DNA of 49,925 bases from Leptospiraceae bacterium (GTDB lineage: Bacteria; Spirochaetota; Leptospiria; Leptospirales; Leptonemataceae): contig PBEB01000026.1 in the NCBI GenBank assembly GCA_002717505.1, forward strand, positions 1-49,925. The letters are read 5' to 3'. The position numbers and the translations under genes were made by a program. A model generated the notes under the pieces. It searched no databases and was not told the origin of the DNA. It saw nothing but the letters and a program-made list of their open reading frames with translations. Positions 16,864-25,915 of the stretch are shown one piece after another (the first letter of the stretch is position 1; each line of letters begins with the position of its first letter).

Positions 16864-17290
16864 CACTCTGTCTTCCGAGCCACCAGGCCGGGCGGGAAAT
16901 CTGCAATTCCAGCACCGGGGGCGCCTCGGCTCCGGAATTCAAAGTACAGTCTTTGGCTGGCACTGATTTCTAGAAAGAGACCTTCGTTCAGGCTTCTCCG
17001 AGCGCAGATGTGCAGAGAATGGTATTTCGCTAAGGCCTTTCCAGGCCCCGATCTGCAGAGGTCCGGCTTCTCTGGCATTGATTCCAGACTCAGGCTTTGG
17101 TTCAGGTCTCCCGAGCACTGACCTACATAGATTGGTCTTTCGTTCGGGCTGCCCGGACAGCGATTTCCCGAGAGCAGACCTGGGTTCAGGTCTCCCCGAG
17201 CAGCGACATGGAGACATCCGACTTTGGCTTAGGTCTACCAGAGCGCCGATTTGCAAAATTCACCTTTCGTTCAAAGCTCACCGCCAAAGA
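16864..17290. repeat. Degenerate tandem array, period about 42 bp
   Basis: The 651-bp stretch 16699-17349 between pcrA and the exported-protein gene holds no credible gene. From 17096 units of about 42 bp are clear: the tetranucleotide GTTC (GCTT in one) falls at 17100, 17142, 17184, 17227 and 17269. Units share a pyrimidine-rich core such as TCTCCCGAGC followed by AGCGAC or similar. Weaker copies of that core occur at about 16871 and 16992. The period again is not a codon multiple. The array is more diverged than the 43-bp array at 15132. Confidence 0.7.
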
Positions 17291-17349
17291 TGCAGCCTGT
17301 GGCCCCTCCTTGCTGGTGCCAGAGGTCGGGCTTCCGGGAATGCTGAAAC

Positions 17350-19527
17350 CTACAGAATTTCAAGCGGTGTATAGTTAGATAGAAAGAGCTTGGTGCTTCC
17401 GTCAGAGAATCGGATCTGAATCTTCTGACCGGCCACAGTACTTTCCGTAGCTACGATCTCCCCTTCTCCATATTTGCTGTGCTTCACCCGCTGACCCTGC
17501 TCGTAGCTGGCATTTCTCAGTCCTCGTTCCGGAGGTCTGGTTCTGGCCCCTCCTGCCCTGGCAGATCCGGGACCTACGGCGGCAGAGACCCTTCCGGAGC
17601 TTTCCAGGCCAATCTCTTCAATGAAACGGGAAGGCATTCTAGGCTGCATGGATCCACCCATTCTTCGAAACCGGCTCTGACTTACGTACAGTTCTTCCCG
17701 GGCTCGAGTAATCCCGACGTACACCAGACGCCTTTCCTCTTCGATGTTCCCTTCGTCCAGAGATAGCTGATGCGGAAGCAGACCTTCTTCCATACCAGTA
17801 AGAAAAACCACGGGAAACTCCAGACCTTTGGCATTATGAAGTGTCATCAAATGAATACACTGGCTTCGATCTTCTGGAGTATCCGGATTGGTTTCTGAAG
17901 TTAGCAGAGTTACATTCTGAAGAAAGCCAGACAGATCCGCATTCTCTTCACGACTCTCATAATCCTGCACAGAGGAAATCAGTTCAGAGACGTTCTCCAG
18001 TCGGGACACTGCTTCCGGATCCGAATCCTGGGAAAAGAATTCCTTCAGGCCGGAACCTTCATAGACGGACTGCGCAACCAGCGATGGGGACTGACTTTGC
18101 GCCATAGCTCGCCATTGCTCGAACTGCTGAAACAATTCCTGCAGGATGCTGGCCGGCCGAAACCTGGGAAGCTCGCTGGCTCGTCCCATGGCCTCGTACA
18201 GACTGAGACCATTTTGATAGGCAAAAGCCTGCAGTTTTTCTACGCTTCGATCCCCTACGGATCGGGCCGGAACATTGATTATTCGCTCCAGAGATATAGC
18301 ATCCTCGGGATTAACGATTACATTAAGATAAGCCAGAATATCCTTAACTTCCTTACGATCGAAGAAGCGAAAACCTCCGTATAGGACGTAGGGCAGACTT
18401 TGTTGATTGAGAACCTGTTCAAAGACTCGCGATTGGGCATTGGTTCGATAGAAAATGGAAAAATCGGAGAGCTTTCTGCCCTGGCTGCGAAGGGTCTGGA
18501 TTCGGCTGATCACCGATTCCGCTTCTTCAAACTCGGAATCGTAGATATGATAACGCAAATCCTCGCCCGAGTCTCTGGATGTAAACAGGGTCTTTTCTCT
18601 TCTTTGCTTGTTGTTAGCGATGACGCGGGAAGCAGCTTTCAGGATGATAGGAGTACTTCTATAGTTCTCTTCCAGTTTTAGTATCTTTGCTTCAGGATAG
18701 TCGGACTCAAAACTCAGAATATTCGTAATATCTGCTCCTCGCCAGGAATAGATGGACTGATCATCGTCTCCCACTACCGCAATGTTTCTGTGCTTCTCTG
18801 CGATGATCTTTCCCAGAACGTACTGCCCATGATTGGTATCTTGATACTCATCGATCAAGAAGTGTTGCCAGAAATCCTGATAATGACTTCGAATCTCTTC
18901 GTTGTTCTGTAGCAATCGCACGGATTCGAAGAGCAAGTCGGAAAAATCCACCGCATGGTTTTGTCGCATACGAAGCTTGTATTCCCGGTACACTTGCTGG
19001 GCCGCTTCTTCATAAGGGTCCGTGGCTCTGGGTAGCTCATCTGGCGCAAGCAATCTGTCCCGGTATCCTTCCATGCGCGAAAGCACGGCCTCAGGGCGCA
19101 TAAAATCTTTGGCAATCTTCTTCTCTTTGAGGATTGTTTTGACCAGGCTTTTCTGGGCAGCGGAATCGTAGATGGAGAACCCGCTCTTAAGGTCTAAAAG
19201 GCTGTAATGGTTTCGAATGATGTACAATCCCAGTGAGTGGAAAGTGCGAATGTGCACCCGGTCCGCCATAGGTCCGATCAAGGCCTCCAGTCTGGTTCGC
19301 ATTTCCTGAGCGGCCTTGTTGGTAAAGGTCACTGCAGCAATTCTATTAGGATGCACTCCTTTTACGCGACATAGATAGGCGATTCTGTGTGTAATGACCC
19401 TGGTCTTCCCCGAGCCGGCACCAGCGAGGATCAGTAGAGGCCCATCTCCATGACGCACCGCCTCCCTCTGGACTTCGTTCAGTCCATCGAGAAATTCTCG
19501 TTCCAGTGTGGCTTGAAATTCAGACAA
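17350..19527 (-). CDS. pcrA: ATP-dependent DNA helicase PcrA/UvrD
   Basis: Superfamily 1A 3'-5' helicase for repair and replication-fork maintenance. Seen in 725 residues: Q-motif LNEVQREAV (16-24), Walker A AGAGSGKT (35-42), motif II DEYQD (226-230), motif III GDDDQSIYSWRGA (253-265), motif IV LEENYRST, motif V LMTLHNAKGLEFPVVFLTGMEEG and motif VI ERRLVYVGITRARE. A glycine/arginine-rich linker precedes a C-terminal Tudor-like domain (GQRVKHSKYGEGEIV) typical of PcrA/UvrD that contacts RNA polymerase. The start is TTG at 19527 with AGGAG six bases upstream. It is the last gene of the long minus-strand run. Confidence 0.95.
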   Translation of the reverse strand: MSEFQATLEREFLDGLNEVQREAVRHGDGPLLILAGAGSGKTRVITHRIAYLCRVKGVHPNRIAAVTFTNKAAQEMRTRLEALIGPMADRVHIRTFHSLGLYIIRNHYSLLDLKSGFSIYDSAAQKSLVKTILKEKKIAKDFMRPEAVLSRMEGYRDRLLAPDELPRATDPYEEAAQQVYREYKLRMRQNHAVDFSDLLFESVRLLQNNEEIRSHYQDFWQHFLIDEYQDTNHGQYVLGKIIAEKHRNIAVVGDDDQSIYSWRGADITNILSFESDYPEAKILKLEENYRSTPIILKAASRVIANNKQRREKTLFTSRDSGEDLRYHIYDSEFEEAESVISRIQTLRSQGRKLSDFSIFYRTNAQSRVFEQVLNQQSLPYVLYGGFRFFDRKEVKDILAYLNVIVNPEDAISLERIINVPARSVGDRSVEKLQAFAYQNGLSLYEAMGRASELPRFRPASILQELFQQFEQWRAMAQSQSPSLVAQSVYEGSGLKEFFSQDSDPEAVSRLENVSELISSVQDYESREENADLSGFLQNVTLLTSETNPDTPEDRSQCIHLMTLHNAKGLEFPVVFLTGMEEGLLPHQLSLDEGNIEEERRLVYVGITRAREELYVSQSRFRRMGGSMQPRMPSRFIEEIGLESSGRVSAAVGPGSARAGGARTRPPERGLRNASYEQGQRVKHSKYGEGEIVATESTVAGQKIQIRFSDGSTKLFLSNYTPLEIL

Positions 19528-19579
19528 TTATGACTCCTGGTTCCGGTTGGCCGGGCCCCATGGCCTCAAATGCAAGATG

Positions 19580-21067
19580 TCATGCACGGCCTGCGAAGGC
19601 AATCAACTCATCCGGCCCCAGATCCATTAGCTGCAGTTCCGGCAATTTCGTCAGATACTGAGGAAGCTCAACCGGTTTCTGGAACTCTTGAGACTGTAAT
19701 GAGGACTTGCTCCTGAGCCAGTAAAATCGATCGTCCGGCTGCAGGATGGCCTGCAGAGCTCCATGCAAACCGGCTCCTCCTTCTACCAGCACCGTATTCA
19801 ACCCCAGTTCCGCCAGAGCCTGCATCAAAGAGGAGCCAAAGGAGGGATCCTTCAAGGATGGCAAATCCCCTGGTTTGTTTTTTTTACTCAATGTCCAGAA
19901 TACAGGTTCCGGACCTCCGGTCTGAAAGCGTTCCCATTGCCTCTCTTGAAAGGCCTTCAGTCGTGCAGGATCCATTTTACCTTCCGGAATCAGAAAGACT
20001 CTTCGCGGCTGATGATCAAACTCCGTGGTAAGCATTTCCTTTTCGTCGCCATAACGAAGCAAAGCTTCCAGGAAGGGGTCTGCAGATCGCAAATAATGAG
20101 GCAAAGAAATGGGAAGCTTTTCCGATTGGCGATCCTGTGCGGTAGCCGAATTCACTGGAGCAGAAGCAGGAGGTTTCTCCGATTGGCTCGTTCTTCTGGT
20201 GTCGGAATTGGACAGGGAATGCGGAGAGGCATTTCCAGAACCCTCTTTGCTCAGAAGTAAGTTACGCGTAACTCCGATGGGCAATACTTGAGCCGCAGGT
20301 CTCCAATCCAGACCGGGCTCGTCGGTAAGAACAGTTCCTGGGCCCACAAGCACAGCATCGGCTACGCGGCGCAGTAGCTGCCCTGTATGTAAGGCCCCCG
20401 CCCCGGAAATCGTAACCCTTTGCTCCTTATCTCCCATAATCCCGGATGCATCGCTGGCCGCTTTGAGAATAAGCCGGGGCCTTCCGTACTGAATGCGATG
20501 GGCAAAGCTAGCCGGGAATAAACCGTACAACCTGCGAAGTCCGCTTAGAAACGAGGATAGGCCCGGCAATCTCCGTTCAGCTGCCCGGCGATGGCTGTGC
20601 TGGGATTGCAAATCATCCGAGTCAGAACTTTCGTTGCCTGAAAACGTTCCCAGAGTTGCAGGCAAATAGACCTTTCGCCCGCCATGCTCTAAAAGATGCA
20701 CACCTTCACCGGATAGACCAGGGTCCAGCCCTCCGATGTAGATTGTCTGCAATTCTGGAATAGAACGAATTCGATCTACACAGGGAGGCGTTCGACCGGT
20801 CTTACTGCAGGGCTCCAGGGTTACAACCAGGCTGTCCGGGGCCGAGGAATAGCGATCTTGAAAACGATCCAGGGCAACAATTTCCGCATGGCGGCCACCA
20901 GGTGGTTCGGTGGCCCCGGAAGCCCAGAGATCAGGATTGGTTGAATCAAAGGCCAGGGCGGCCACCGTTGGATTCGGGGCCGTCCTGCCACAGGCAAGGA
21001 TGGATTCTTTAAGTAGCTGCTCTAAATAGAGCGATGCAAAATTCGTTTCCAGCCAGTTATCATGCAT
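19580..21067 (-). CDS. ribD: Riboflavin biosynthesis protein RibD (deaminase/reductase) with inserts
   Basis: Bifunctional enzyme: deaminates the diamino-pyrimidine phosphate made from GTP, then reduces its ribosyl group with NADPH. The deaminase domain shows APNPTVAAL, the zinc/catalytic HAE at residues 60-62 and P-C87...C96 (EPCSKTGRTPPC). The reductase domain shows GRPRLILKAASDASG and, near the end, NTVLVEGGAGLHGAL. The 495 residues exceed the usual 350-380. Two hydrophilic inserts account for this: a Ser/Asp/His-rich stretch at the domain junction and a Ser/Thr/Gln/Lys-rich stretch in the reductase. The ATG at 21067 overlaps the secF stop by eight bases; a longer frame exists upstream but runs inside secF. 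Confidence 0.87.
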   Translation of the reverse strand: MHDNWLETNFASLYLEQLLKESILACGRTAPNPTVAALAFDSTNPDLWASGATEPPGGRHAEIVALDRFQDRYSSAPDSLVVTLEPCSKTGRTPPCVDRIRSIPELQTIYIGGLDPGLSGEGVHLLEHGGRKVYLPATLGTFSGNESSDSDDLQSQHSHRRAAERRLPGLSSFLSGLRRLYGLFPASFAHRIQYGRPRLILKAASDASGIMGDKEQRVTISGAGALHTGQLLRRVADAVLVGPGTVLTDEPGLDWRPAAQVLPIGVTRNLLLSKEGSGNASPHSLSNSDTRRTSQSEKPPASAPVNSATAQDRQSEKLPISLPHYLRSADPFLEALLRYGDEKEMLTTEFDHQPRRVFLIPEGKMDPARLKAFQERQWERFQTGGPEPVFWTLSKKNKPGDLPSLKDPSFGSSLMQALAELGLNTVLVEGGAGLHGALQAILQPDDRFYWLRSKSSLQSQEFQKPVELPQYLTKLPELQLMDLGPDELIAFAGRA

Positions 21068-22046
21068 TCGCCTTCCTGAGTCTCTTGCGAAAGGCTGTGT
21101 AGACCTGCACAAGGTGCGAAGCAATAAAGATCGATGAATACGTTCCAATCAAAATGCCAAACAGGATAATGTAGGCGAAATCCACGAGGCTGGTGGCCCC
21201 TCCAAAAATCAAAGCAACAACGGCAATCAGGGTTAGAACCGAAGTCAGGATGGTTCTGGAAAGAGTCTGAGTAATCGCCTCATCCATAATGGCCGGTTGG
21301 GCCGCCTGGTTGATATCGTCGATATTGGCACGAATTCGGTCAAAGATCACGATAGTGTCGTTAATGGAATAACCGAGAACGGTGAGTACGGCGGCTACCA
21401 CCGGAACGGATGGCTCAATTCGCATAACCCCAATAAAGCCAAGAGTGAAGATCAAATCATGGACCAGCGCCGCAGAAGCGCCCAGGGCAAATGGGAAATC
21501 AAAGCGAAAGGTAAGATAGACACCGATCAAACCAATGGCCCATCCCAGACTCCAGAGAGCCGTTTCAAATAGCTCCTGGCCATAGCTGGGAGAAATGGCT
21601 GCCTTCGAAATCACATCCTCTTCTGAAATGCCGAGCTCCGGTAGAATCAGCTTTTCGATCTCACCTGGAACCGTACGACTCTCCATAGGCGCTATTTCCT
21701 GATCTTCCAGCGCAGCCTTCTCGGCCTCCTGTCTGTATTTGGTTTCGTAGTCCTTGATTTCAGCTTTGATTCGATCCTGAACATCGGGACCAAACTCCAG
21801 GTCATACTGATTGCGCTTAAAATCTACGATTCTGGCAGATGCATCTGGTAGGCCGGCTTTATCGGCCGCCCGGAGCAGATCTTCCCGGTCCATGTTTTCC
21901 GGCAGCTGAATTGTTAATCGCACACCACCATCAAACGAAATGGATCTTTCGAAACCGCCAAAATGTCCATAGGTAATGGCAAATAGGGCCACAATACCCA
22001 GAATAGACAGGACAAAGAATTGATTCTTAAAACGGGAGAATTTCAT
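21060..22046 (-). CDS. secF: Protein translocase subunit SecF
   Basis: Inner-membrane partner of SecD that uses the proton gradient to drive late translocation through SecYEG. It has 328 residues with one N-terminal membrane helix, a periplasmic P1 domain (about 35-160, starting SISFDGGVRLTIQLPE, from the family FxGG motif), and five further helices. Family motifs seen: GYSINDTIVIFDRIR and ALIFGGATSLVDFAYIILFGILIGTYSSIFIAS. A Glu/Lys-rich insert is present in the P1 domain. The start overlaps the secD stop (ATGA), and its end overlaps ribD. Confidence 0.95.
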   Translation of the reverse strand: MKFSRFKNQFFVLSILGIVALFAITYGHFGGFERSISFDGGVRLTIQLPENMDREDLLRAADKAGLPDASARIVDFKRNQYDLEFGPDVQDRIKAEIKDYETKYRQEAEKAALEDQEIAPMESRTVPGEIEKLILPELGISEEDVISKAAISPSYGQELFETALWSLGWAIGLIGVYLTFRFDFPFALGASAALVHDLIFTLGFIGVMRIEPSVPVVAAVLTVLGYSINDTIVIFDRIRANIDDINQAAQPAIMDEAITQTLSRTILTSVLTLIAVVALIFGGATSLVDFAYIILFGILIGTYSSIFIASHLVQVYTAFRKRLRKANA

Positions 22047-23956
22047 GCTGTTTTCTTCCTCCAGTAACCAATGGACAGGTTCTGGACCTTGAAGTATTTA
22101 AGGGCCACATCAAAGAGCAGTCGGGAAACATAGAGACTTGTAAACATTGAGCTCACGATTCCAAAGAACAGAACGATGGCAAAGCCCTTGATGGCTCCAT
22201 CCCCTTCGTAGTAGAGAATGATGGATGCAATCAGTGTAGTTACGTTGGCATCCAGAATGGTCCAGAAAGAAGCATCGAATCCGGAATCAATGGCTACCGA
22301 AGCCGACTTGCCGGCCCTCAAATCCTCTTTGATTCTTTCGAATATCAGAACGTTGGCATCTACGGCCATACCCACAGTGAGAATGGCTCCCGCAAAACCG
22401 GGCAGAGTTAATGTAAACTCCATCAAGCTGAGAATTCCAGCCATGAGCACCAGGTTAAGAAATAGAGCTACCAGGGCAATAAGACCGGTAAGACGATAAT
22501 AGAGCAACATAAACAAGATGATCAATGCGAAGCCCAGAACAACGGAGAAAACCCCTTTCTCAATGGACTCCTGCCCAAGGGTTGGTCCTACAAAGGAAAC
22601 GCTGATCACATCCAGAGGAAGGGGTAGAGCGCCCTCTCGGATTACATTCGCCACTTCTTTCGCTTCGCGCTCGCCGAACTGACCGTTGATAACCCCGTTC
22701 CCTGTGGGAATGACTTGCTGAATCACTGGAGCCGAGACCACTCGATCTCCCCAGAGCACAGCCATCCTGTTCCCTACGTTGTTTCTTGTGATCTCGGTAA
22801 ACTTCTCAGCTCCCGTGGCGGTGAGCTGAAAATTGATCTGGAAGAATGCAGTCTGTCCCAGCGAAGCCCGGGCATCCGCCATATCGCCACCGTCCATAAC
22901 CACCGGGCCAAGAACGTAGAAAGACCGGGGTAGCATTTCGCCGGTGCCATTGCCGCCGCGACTCCAGAAGGTAAACAAACGACCTTCCTGGGGAGTGAGG
23001 TTTGCTTTCTTTGCCACTTCATCCATAATCTCATCTACCAGAACCTGGTCTGGACGAGGACTTTGATAGATCTGAATGATTCGCTTCTTTTCTTCGGTGA
23101 GATCCATTTGCTGGATTCGATCGGTAGCCTTGTCGTTTACAATGCGATATTCTACAGTCACGGTGTCTCGCACTCTTTCCAGAACTTCCGAACTGTTCGC
23201 AGCTCCAGGCATATCCACCGCAATACTGTAAGAACCCGGTTGAATGCGAATCTCAGATTCTGTAAGTCCCTGAGCCACAAGACGCTTATCGATAATATCT
23301 CTGGCCTGCCGCAGCAATTCCAGTTTTCGCTCTTCGCTGGGGGATAAAATCTCTTCGATTTGCTCCAGTCTCGCTTCAGCGTTAGCCTTTTCTTCGCCCT
23401 GAAGTTGACCGGTGCGAAGCTTCGTGTTTAGATCTGCCACTACTGGATTGTACTTTTCATTGAGCTTGGCTATGTAGGTTTCATAGTCTGCCACAAAGAT
23501 AGCTCGCATACCACCCTGAAGGTCCAGGCCCAACTTGATGGTAAGGGGCTTCAGTGCTTTATCTGTTAAGAAAGAGAAGAAGCCTTCCAGCGCATGGGGC
23601 TGAATCTCACTTCTGCGATCATCCAGCAGCCCGGGATAAGCCTGCATCAACTCGTTGAATTCAGCGCTGGTAATGAACCTTGTATGGAAAACGCAGTGTC
23701 TGCCTTCCGCCACTCCTTTGCGAGGTTCCAAATCGCACTGTGCTCTGGGAAAGTACTGGTGCAGGCCTGTGTCGGAGCCATTAAGAAATTCATCAATCTT
23801 GCTTTTTTCTACCTCAACTCTGCTTCCGTCCTCAGTGCGATAATACTCAAGGAAGACCAGAGAAACATCGCGGGTGGCCAGGTTGGGATAGAAGGCCAGA
23901 AATAGAAATCCGGCCGTGAGAAGTGTTACAATAGTTCTTTTAGGGATTCGATTCAT
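22043..23956 (-). CDS. secD: Protein translocase subunit SecD
   Basis: Six-helix inner-membrane protein with a large periplasmic P1 domain that pulls exported proteins. Its 637 residues show an N-terminal helix, LGLDLQGGMRAIFV (the D-L-x-G-G motif), DIIDKRLVAQGLTESEIRIQPGSYSIAVDMPG, and the C-terminal membrane half with FVGPTLGQESIEKG and GMAVDANVLIFERIKEDLRAG. All are standard family motifs. A charged segment near residues 165-210 (NEKYNPVVADLNTKL region) looks like a lineage insert, coiled-coil in character. It starts at ATG 23956, eight bases after the upstream ORF. Confidence 0.96.
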   Translation of the reverse strand: MNRIPKRTIVTLLTAGFLFLAFYPNLATRDVSLVFLEYYRTEDGSRVEVEKSKIDEFLNGSDTGLHQYFPRAQCDLEPRKGVAEGRHCVFHTRFITSAEFNELMQAYPGLLDDRRSEIQPHALEGFFSFLTDKALKPLTIKLGLDLQGGMRAIFVADYETYIAKLNEKYNPVVADLNTKLRTGQLQGEEKANAEARLEQIEEILSPSEERKLELLRQARDIIDKRLVAQGLTESEIRIQPGSYSIAVDMPGAANSSEVLERVRDTVTVEYRIVNDKATDRIQQMDLTEEKKRIIQIYQSPRPDQVLVDEIMDEVAKKANLTPQEGRLFTFWSRGGNGTGEMLPRSFYVLGPVVMDGGDMADARASLGQTAFFQINFQLTATGAEKFTEITRNNVGNRMAVLWGDRVVSAPVIQQVIPTGNGVINGQFGEREAKEVANVIREGALPLPLDVISVSFVGPTLGQESIEKGVFSVVLGFALIILFMLLYYRLTGLIALVALFLNLVLMAGILSLMEFTLTLPGFAGAILTVGMAVDANVLIFERIKEDLRAGKSASVAIDSGFDASFWTILDANVTTLIASIILYYEGDGAIKGFAIVLFFGIVSSMFTSLYVSRLLFDVALKYFKVQNLSIGYWRKKTA

Positions 23957-23964
23957 AACTGGGC

Positions 23965-24348
23965 TTATCCTCGCCGCTTACCACCGGACCTTATCTGATA
24001 GATCACGAATAAGAGCACGATGCCGGCAAGAAGTAGGATATTTATGACATTGCGATCTGCAAACATTTCCGTCCAGGAGGAGTCCGAATCGGAATCTACC
24101 TGATTTTGCTCTGGTTCAGTATCTGGTGTAGTGTCAACGGGGCCGGATTCCACTTCCAGGGATTCACTGGGCCCGGATTCAAATCCAGGAATATACTGAT
24201 CGTACTGAATGGGAAATTCCTGAGTAATACCCTCTTTCCAGGTATCGGCAGGTTCCGCTGGCGGCTCAGCCGCAGGCTCTTCGGCCATGGCAGGCTGTAG
24301 GGCCATTCCCAGTACCAGAGCAAATAGAAACGATTTTGTTCTACGCAT
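23965..24348 (-). CDS. Exported single-TM protein between yajC and secD
   Basis: 127 residues: signal peptide MRRTKSFLFALVLGMALQPAMA, then a Glu/Pro/Asp-rich acidic periplasmic region, then one C-terminal membrane helix (VINILLLAGIVLLFVIYQI) and a basic tail. This topology puts the acidic part outside the inner membrane. No family is recognised. The ATG at 24348 follows the yajC stop by 13 bases with GGAA upstream; a longer frame to 24492 lies inside yajC and is unlikely. Its place in the yajC-secD-secF operon suggests a role at the translocon, which is inference. Confidence 0.75.
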   Translation of the reverse strand: MRRTKSFLFALVLGMALQPAMAEEPAAEPPAEPADTWKEGITQEFPIQYDQYIPGFESGPSESLEVESGPVDTTPDTEPEQNQVDSDSDSSWTEMFADRNVINILLLAGIVLLFVIYQIRSGGKRRG

Positions 24349-24361
24349 GACTTTCCGGGTT

Positions 24362-24811
24362 CTATTTTTTCGCAGATTTCTTGCTGACCTTCGGAAAGCG
24401 TTCAGTTTTCTCCGATTTGTCGGTGCCGTCTTCAGAGGCGGCTGTGGCGCTCTGATCTCGAACAGAACCGATGGCGCTGCGAAGTACTTCAATACGAGTG
24501 TTATCGCCCACCTTCAGGATGATTGAGTCCGAATCCTGTTTGATACTGTGTACGCTTCCGATGATGCCACCTGTGGTAATCACAGTGTCTCCCTTCTTGA
24601 GAGCTGCGAGCATTTCCTTTTTTTTCTTCTCTTCTTTTCTCTGGGGCCGAATGGCGAAGAAGTACATAAAAGCAAAAACAGCCACAATCATGATGAGAGT
24701 GGAAGGCATGCCACCGAAGAGCCCGGTAGACTGCTCTCCCTGGGGGCCGGAGGCTTCGGGAGCCGGAGACGGATTGGCTGTTTGCTGTGCGATATAAGCC
24801 TGAGGGTTCAT
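24362..24811 (-). CDS. yajC: Preprotein translocase accessory subunit YajC
   Basis: Small inner-membrane protein that associates with SecDF. The 149-residue product has a Pro/Ser/Gln-rich N-terminus of about 35 residues, one membrane helix (STLIMIVAVFAFMYFFAIRPQ) ending in the family motif RPQRKEEKK, then the cytosolic domain with LKKGDTVITTGGIIGSV, a core YajC signature. A Lys/Ser-rich C-terminal tail follows. The start is ATG at 24811. It opens the yajC-orf-secD-secF segment. Confidence 0.94.
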   Translation of the reverse strand: MNPQAYIAQQTANPSPAPEASGPQGEQSTGLFGGMPSTLIMIVAVFAFMYFFAIRPQRKEEKKKKEMLAALKKGDTVITTGGIIGSVHSIKQDSDSIILKVGDNTRIEVLRSAIGSVRDQSATAASEDGTDKSEKTERFPKVSKKSAKK

Positions 24812-24851
24812 GGGGCTAAAGTCCGTCTATCGGGTCTGGTGGCAAGTAGAT

Positions 24852-25895
24852 TCAGCCACCAACCGAAGTGACGCTGGCAGAGTTATTATGGAAAGCTCTC
24901 CATTTCTCCAGAACTTCCATGGGCTTGCCCTGTTTCAAAGAGTCCATGCACTTCTCAAATGAGGATTTCAAATCTGTATCAGAATGCACCAGGTGATAGG
25001 CCAGCGCTGCGTTGGCTGCCATCATGGCATTCTCAACGTCCGAACCCTTGCCTTCGAGAATGGCCTGGACTCTCCGGGCAGATTCCCTTCGATCCGCTAC
25101 TTTCAGGCTATCAATATCCATGGGTTTTATGCCAAAATCCTCAGGTTTATACTGACCTTTCTTTTCGATGCGCCCTTCTCGAATCAGGATATAATCGGTG
25201 GGCGCTGCAATGGACAGCTCATCCAGACCGTCTCGAGAGTGAATCACGCAGGCTCCCTTTCGACCCAGGCCGGCCAGAGCATCCCCCAGAGGCTCCAGGA
25301 AACGGCCATCAAACACTCCAATGATTTGATGAGACACCGGAGCCGGATTGGTTATGGGCCCCAGAAGATTGAATACGGTGCGCACTCCCAGTGCCTTGCG
25401 CACCGGTGCAGCAAACTTCATGGCCGGATGCCAGGTGGGAGCAAAAAGAAAGCACATCCCCACCTTTTCCAGACAATCCGCCACTTCCTCGGGACGAAGG
25501 GACATAGAGATTCCCAGCTCTTCCAGAACATCCGCAGACCCGGTGGGGCTGGACACAGCGCGGTTTCCATGCTTGGCCACCGGCACCCCCAGAGAAGCCA
25601 TAACCATGGCAGCCACGGTACTGACATTGATAATTCCGGAGCTGTCTCCGCCGGTGCCGCAGGTATCGAGTATTACAGAACTGGAACGACTGGGCCAGCT
25701 CACAGCAGCTTTACGCATGGAGCGAGAGAATGCTTCAATTTCAGTGCCGGTTTCGCCCTTCAGAGCAAGAGCCGTTAGAAATCCCGCAGTTTGAATTTCT
25801 CCGGCTTGCCCGCTCATAATGGCGGTCATAGCCCGGGTCGCTTCCTCCGCAGTGAGGTCTTCCCCTGCGATAATCTTCTTAAGTAGCTCCTTCAT
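24852..25895 (-). CDS. trpD: Anthranilate phosphoribosyltransferase
   Basis: Transfers phosphoribose from PRPP to anthranilate in tryptophan synthesis. At 347 residues it matches the family. Seen: DTCGTGGDSSGIINVST (PRPP site, about 77-93), KHGNRAVSSPTGSADVLEELGI (108-129) and FNLLGPITNPA. No other trp gene is nearby, so this is an isolated pathway gene placed between pgsA and yajC. The start is ATG at 25895. Confidence 0.95.
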   Translation of the reverse strand: MKELLKKIIAGEDLTAEEATRAMTAIMSGQAGEIQTAGFLTALALKGETGTEIEAFSRSMRKAAVSWPSRSSSVILDTCGTGGDSSGIINVSTVAAMVMASLGVPVAKHGNRAVSSPTGSADVLEELGISMSLRPEEVADCLEKVGMCFLFAPTWHPAMKFAAPVRKALGVRTVFNLLGPITNPAPVSHQIIGVFDGRFLEPLGDALAGLGRKGACVIHSRDGLDELSIAAPTDYILIREGRIEKKGQYKPEDFGIKPMDIDSLKVADRRESARRVQAILEGKGSDVENAMMAANAALAYHLVHSDTDLKSSFEKCMDSLKQGKPMEVLEKWRAFHNNSASVTSVGG

Positions 25896-25915
25896 TTCCT
25901 GGCTCTCCCTTGCTG

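Noticed and set aside
24984-25794. Plus-strand frames opposite trpD
   Set aside because: TrpD on the minus strand is unambiguous; these are shadows.
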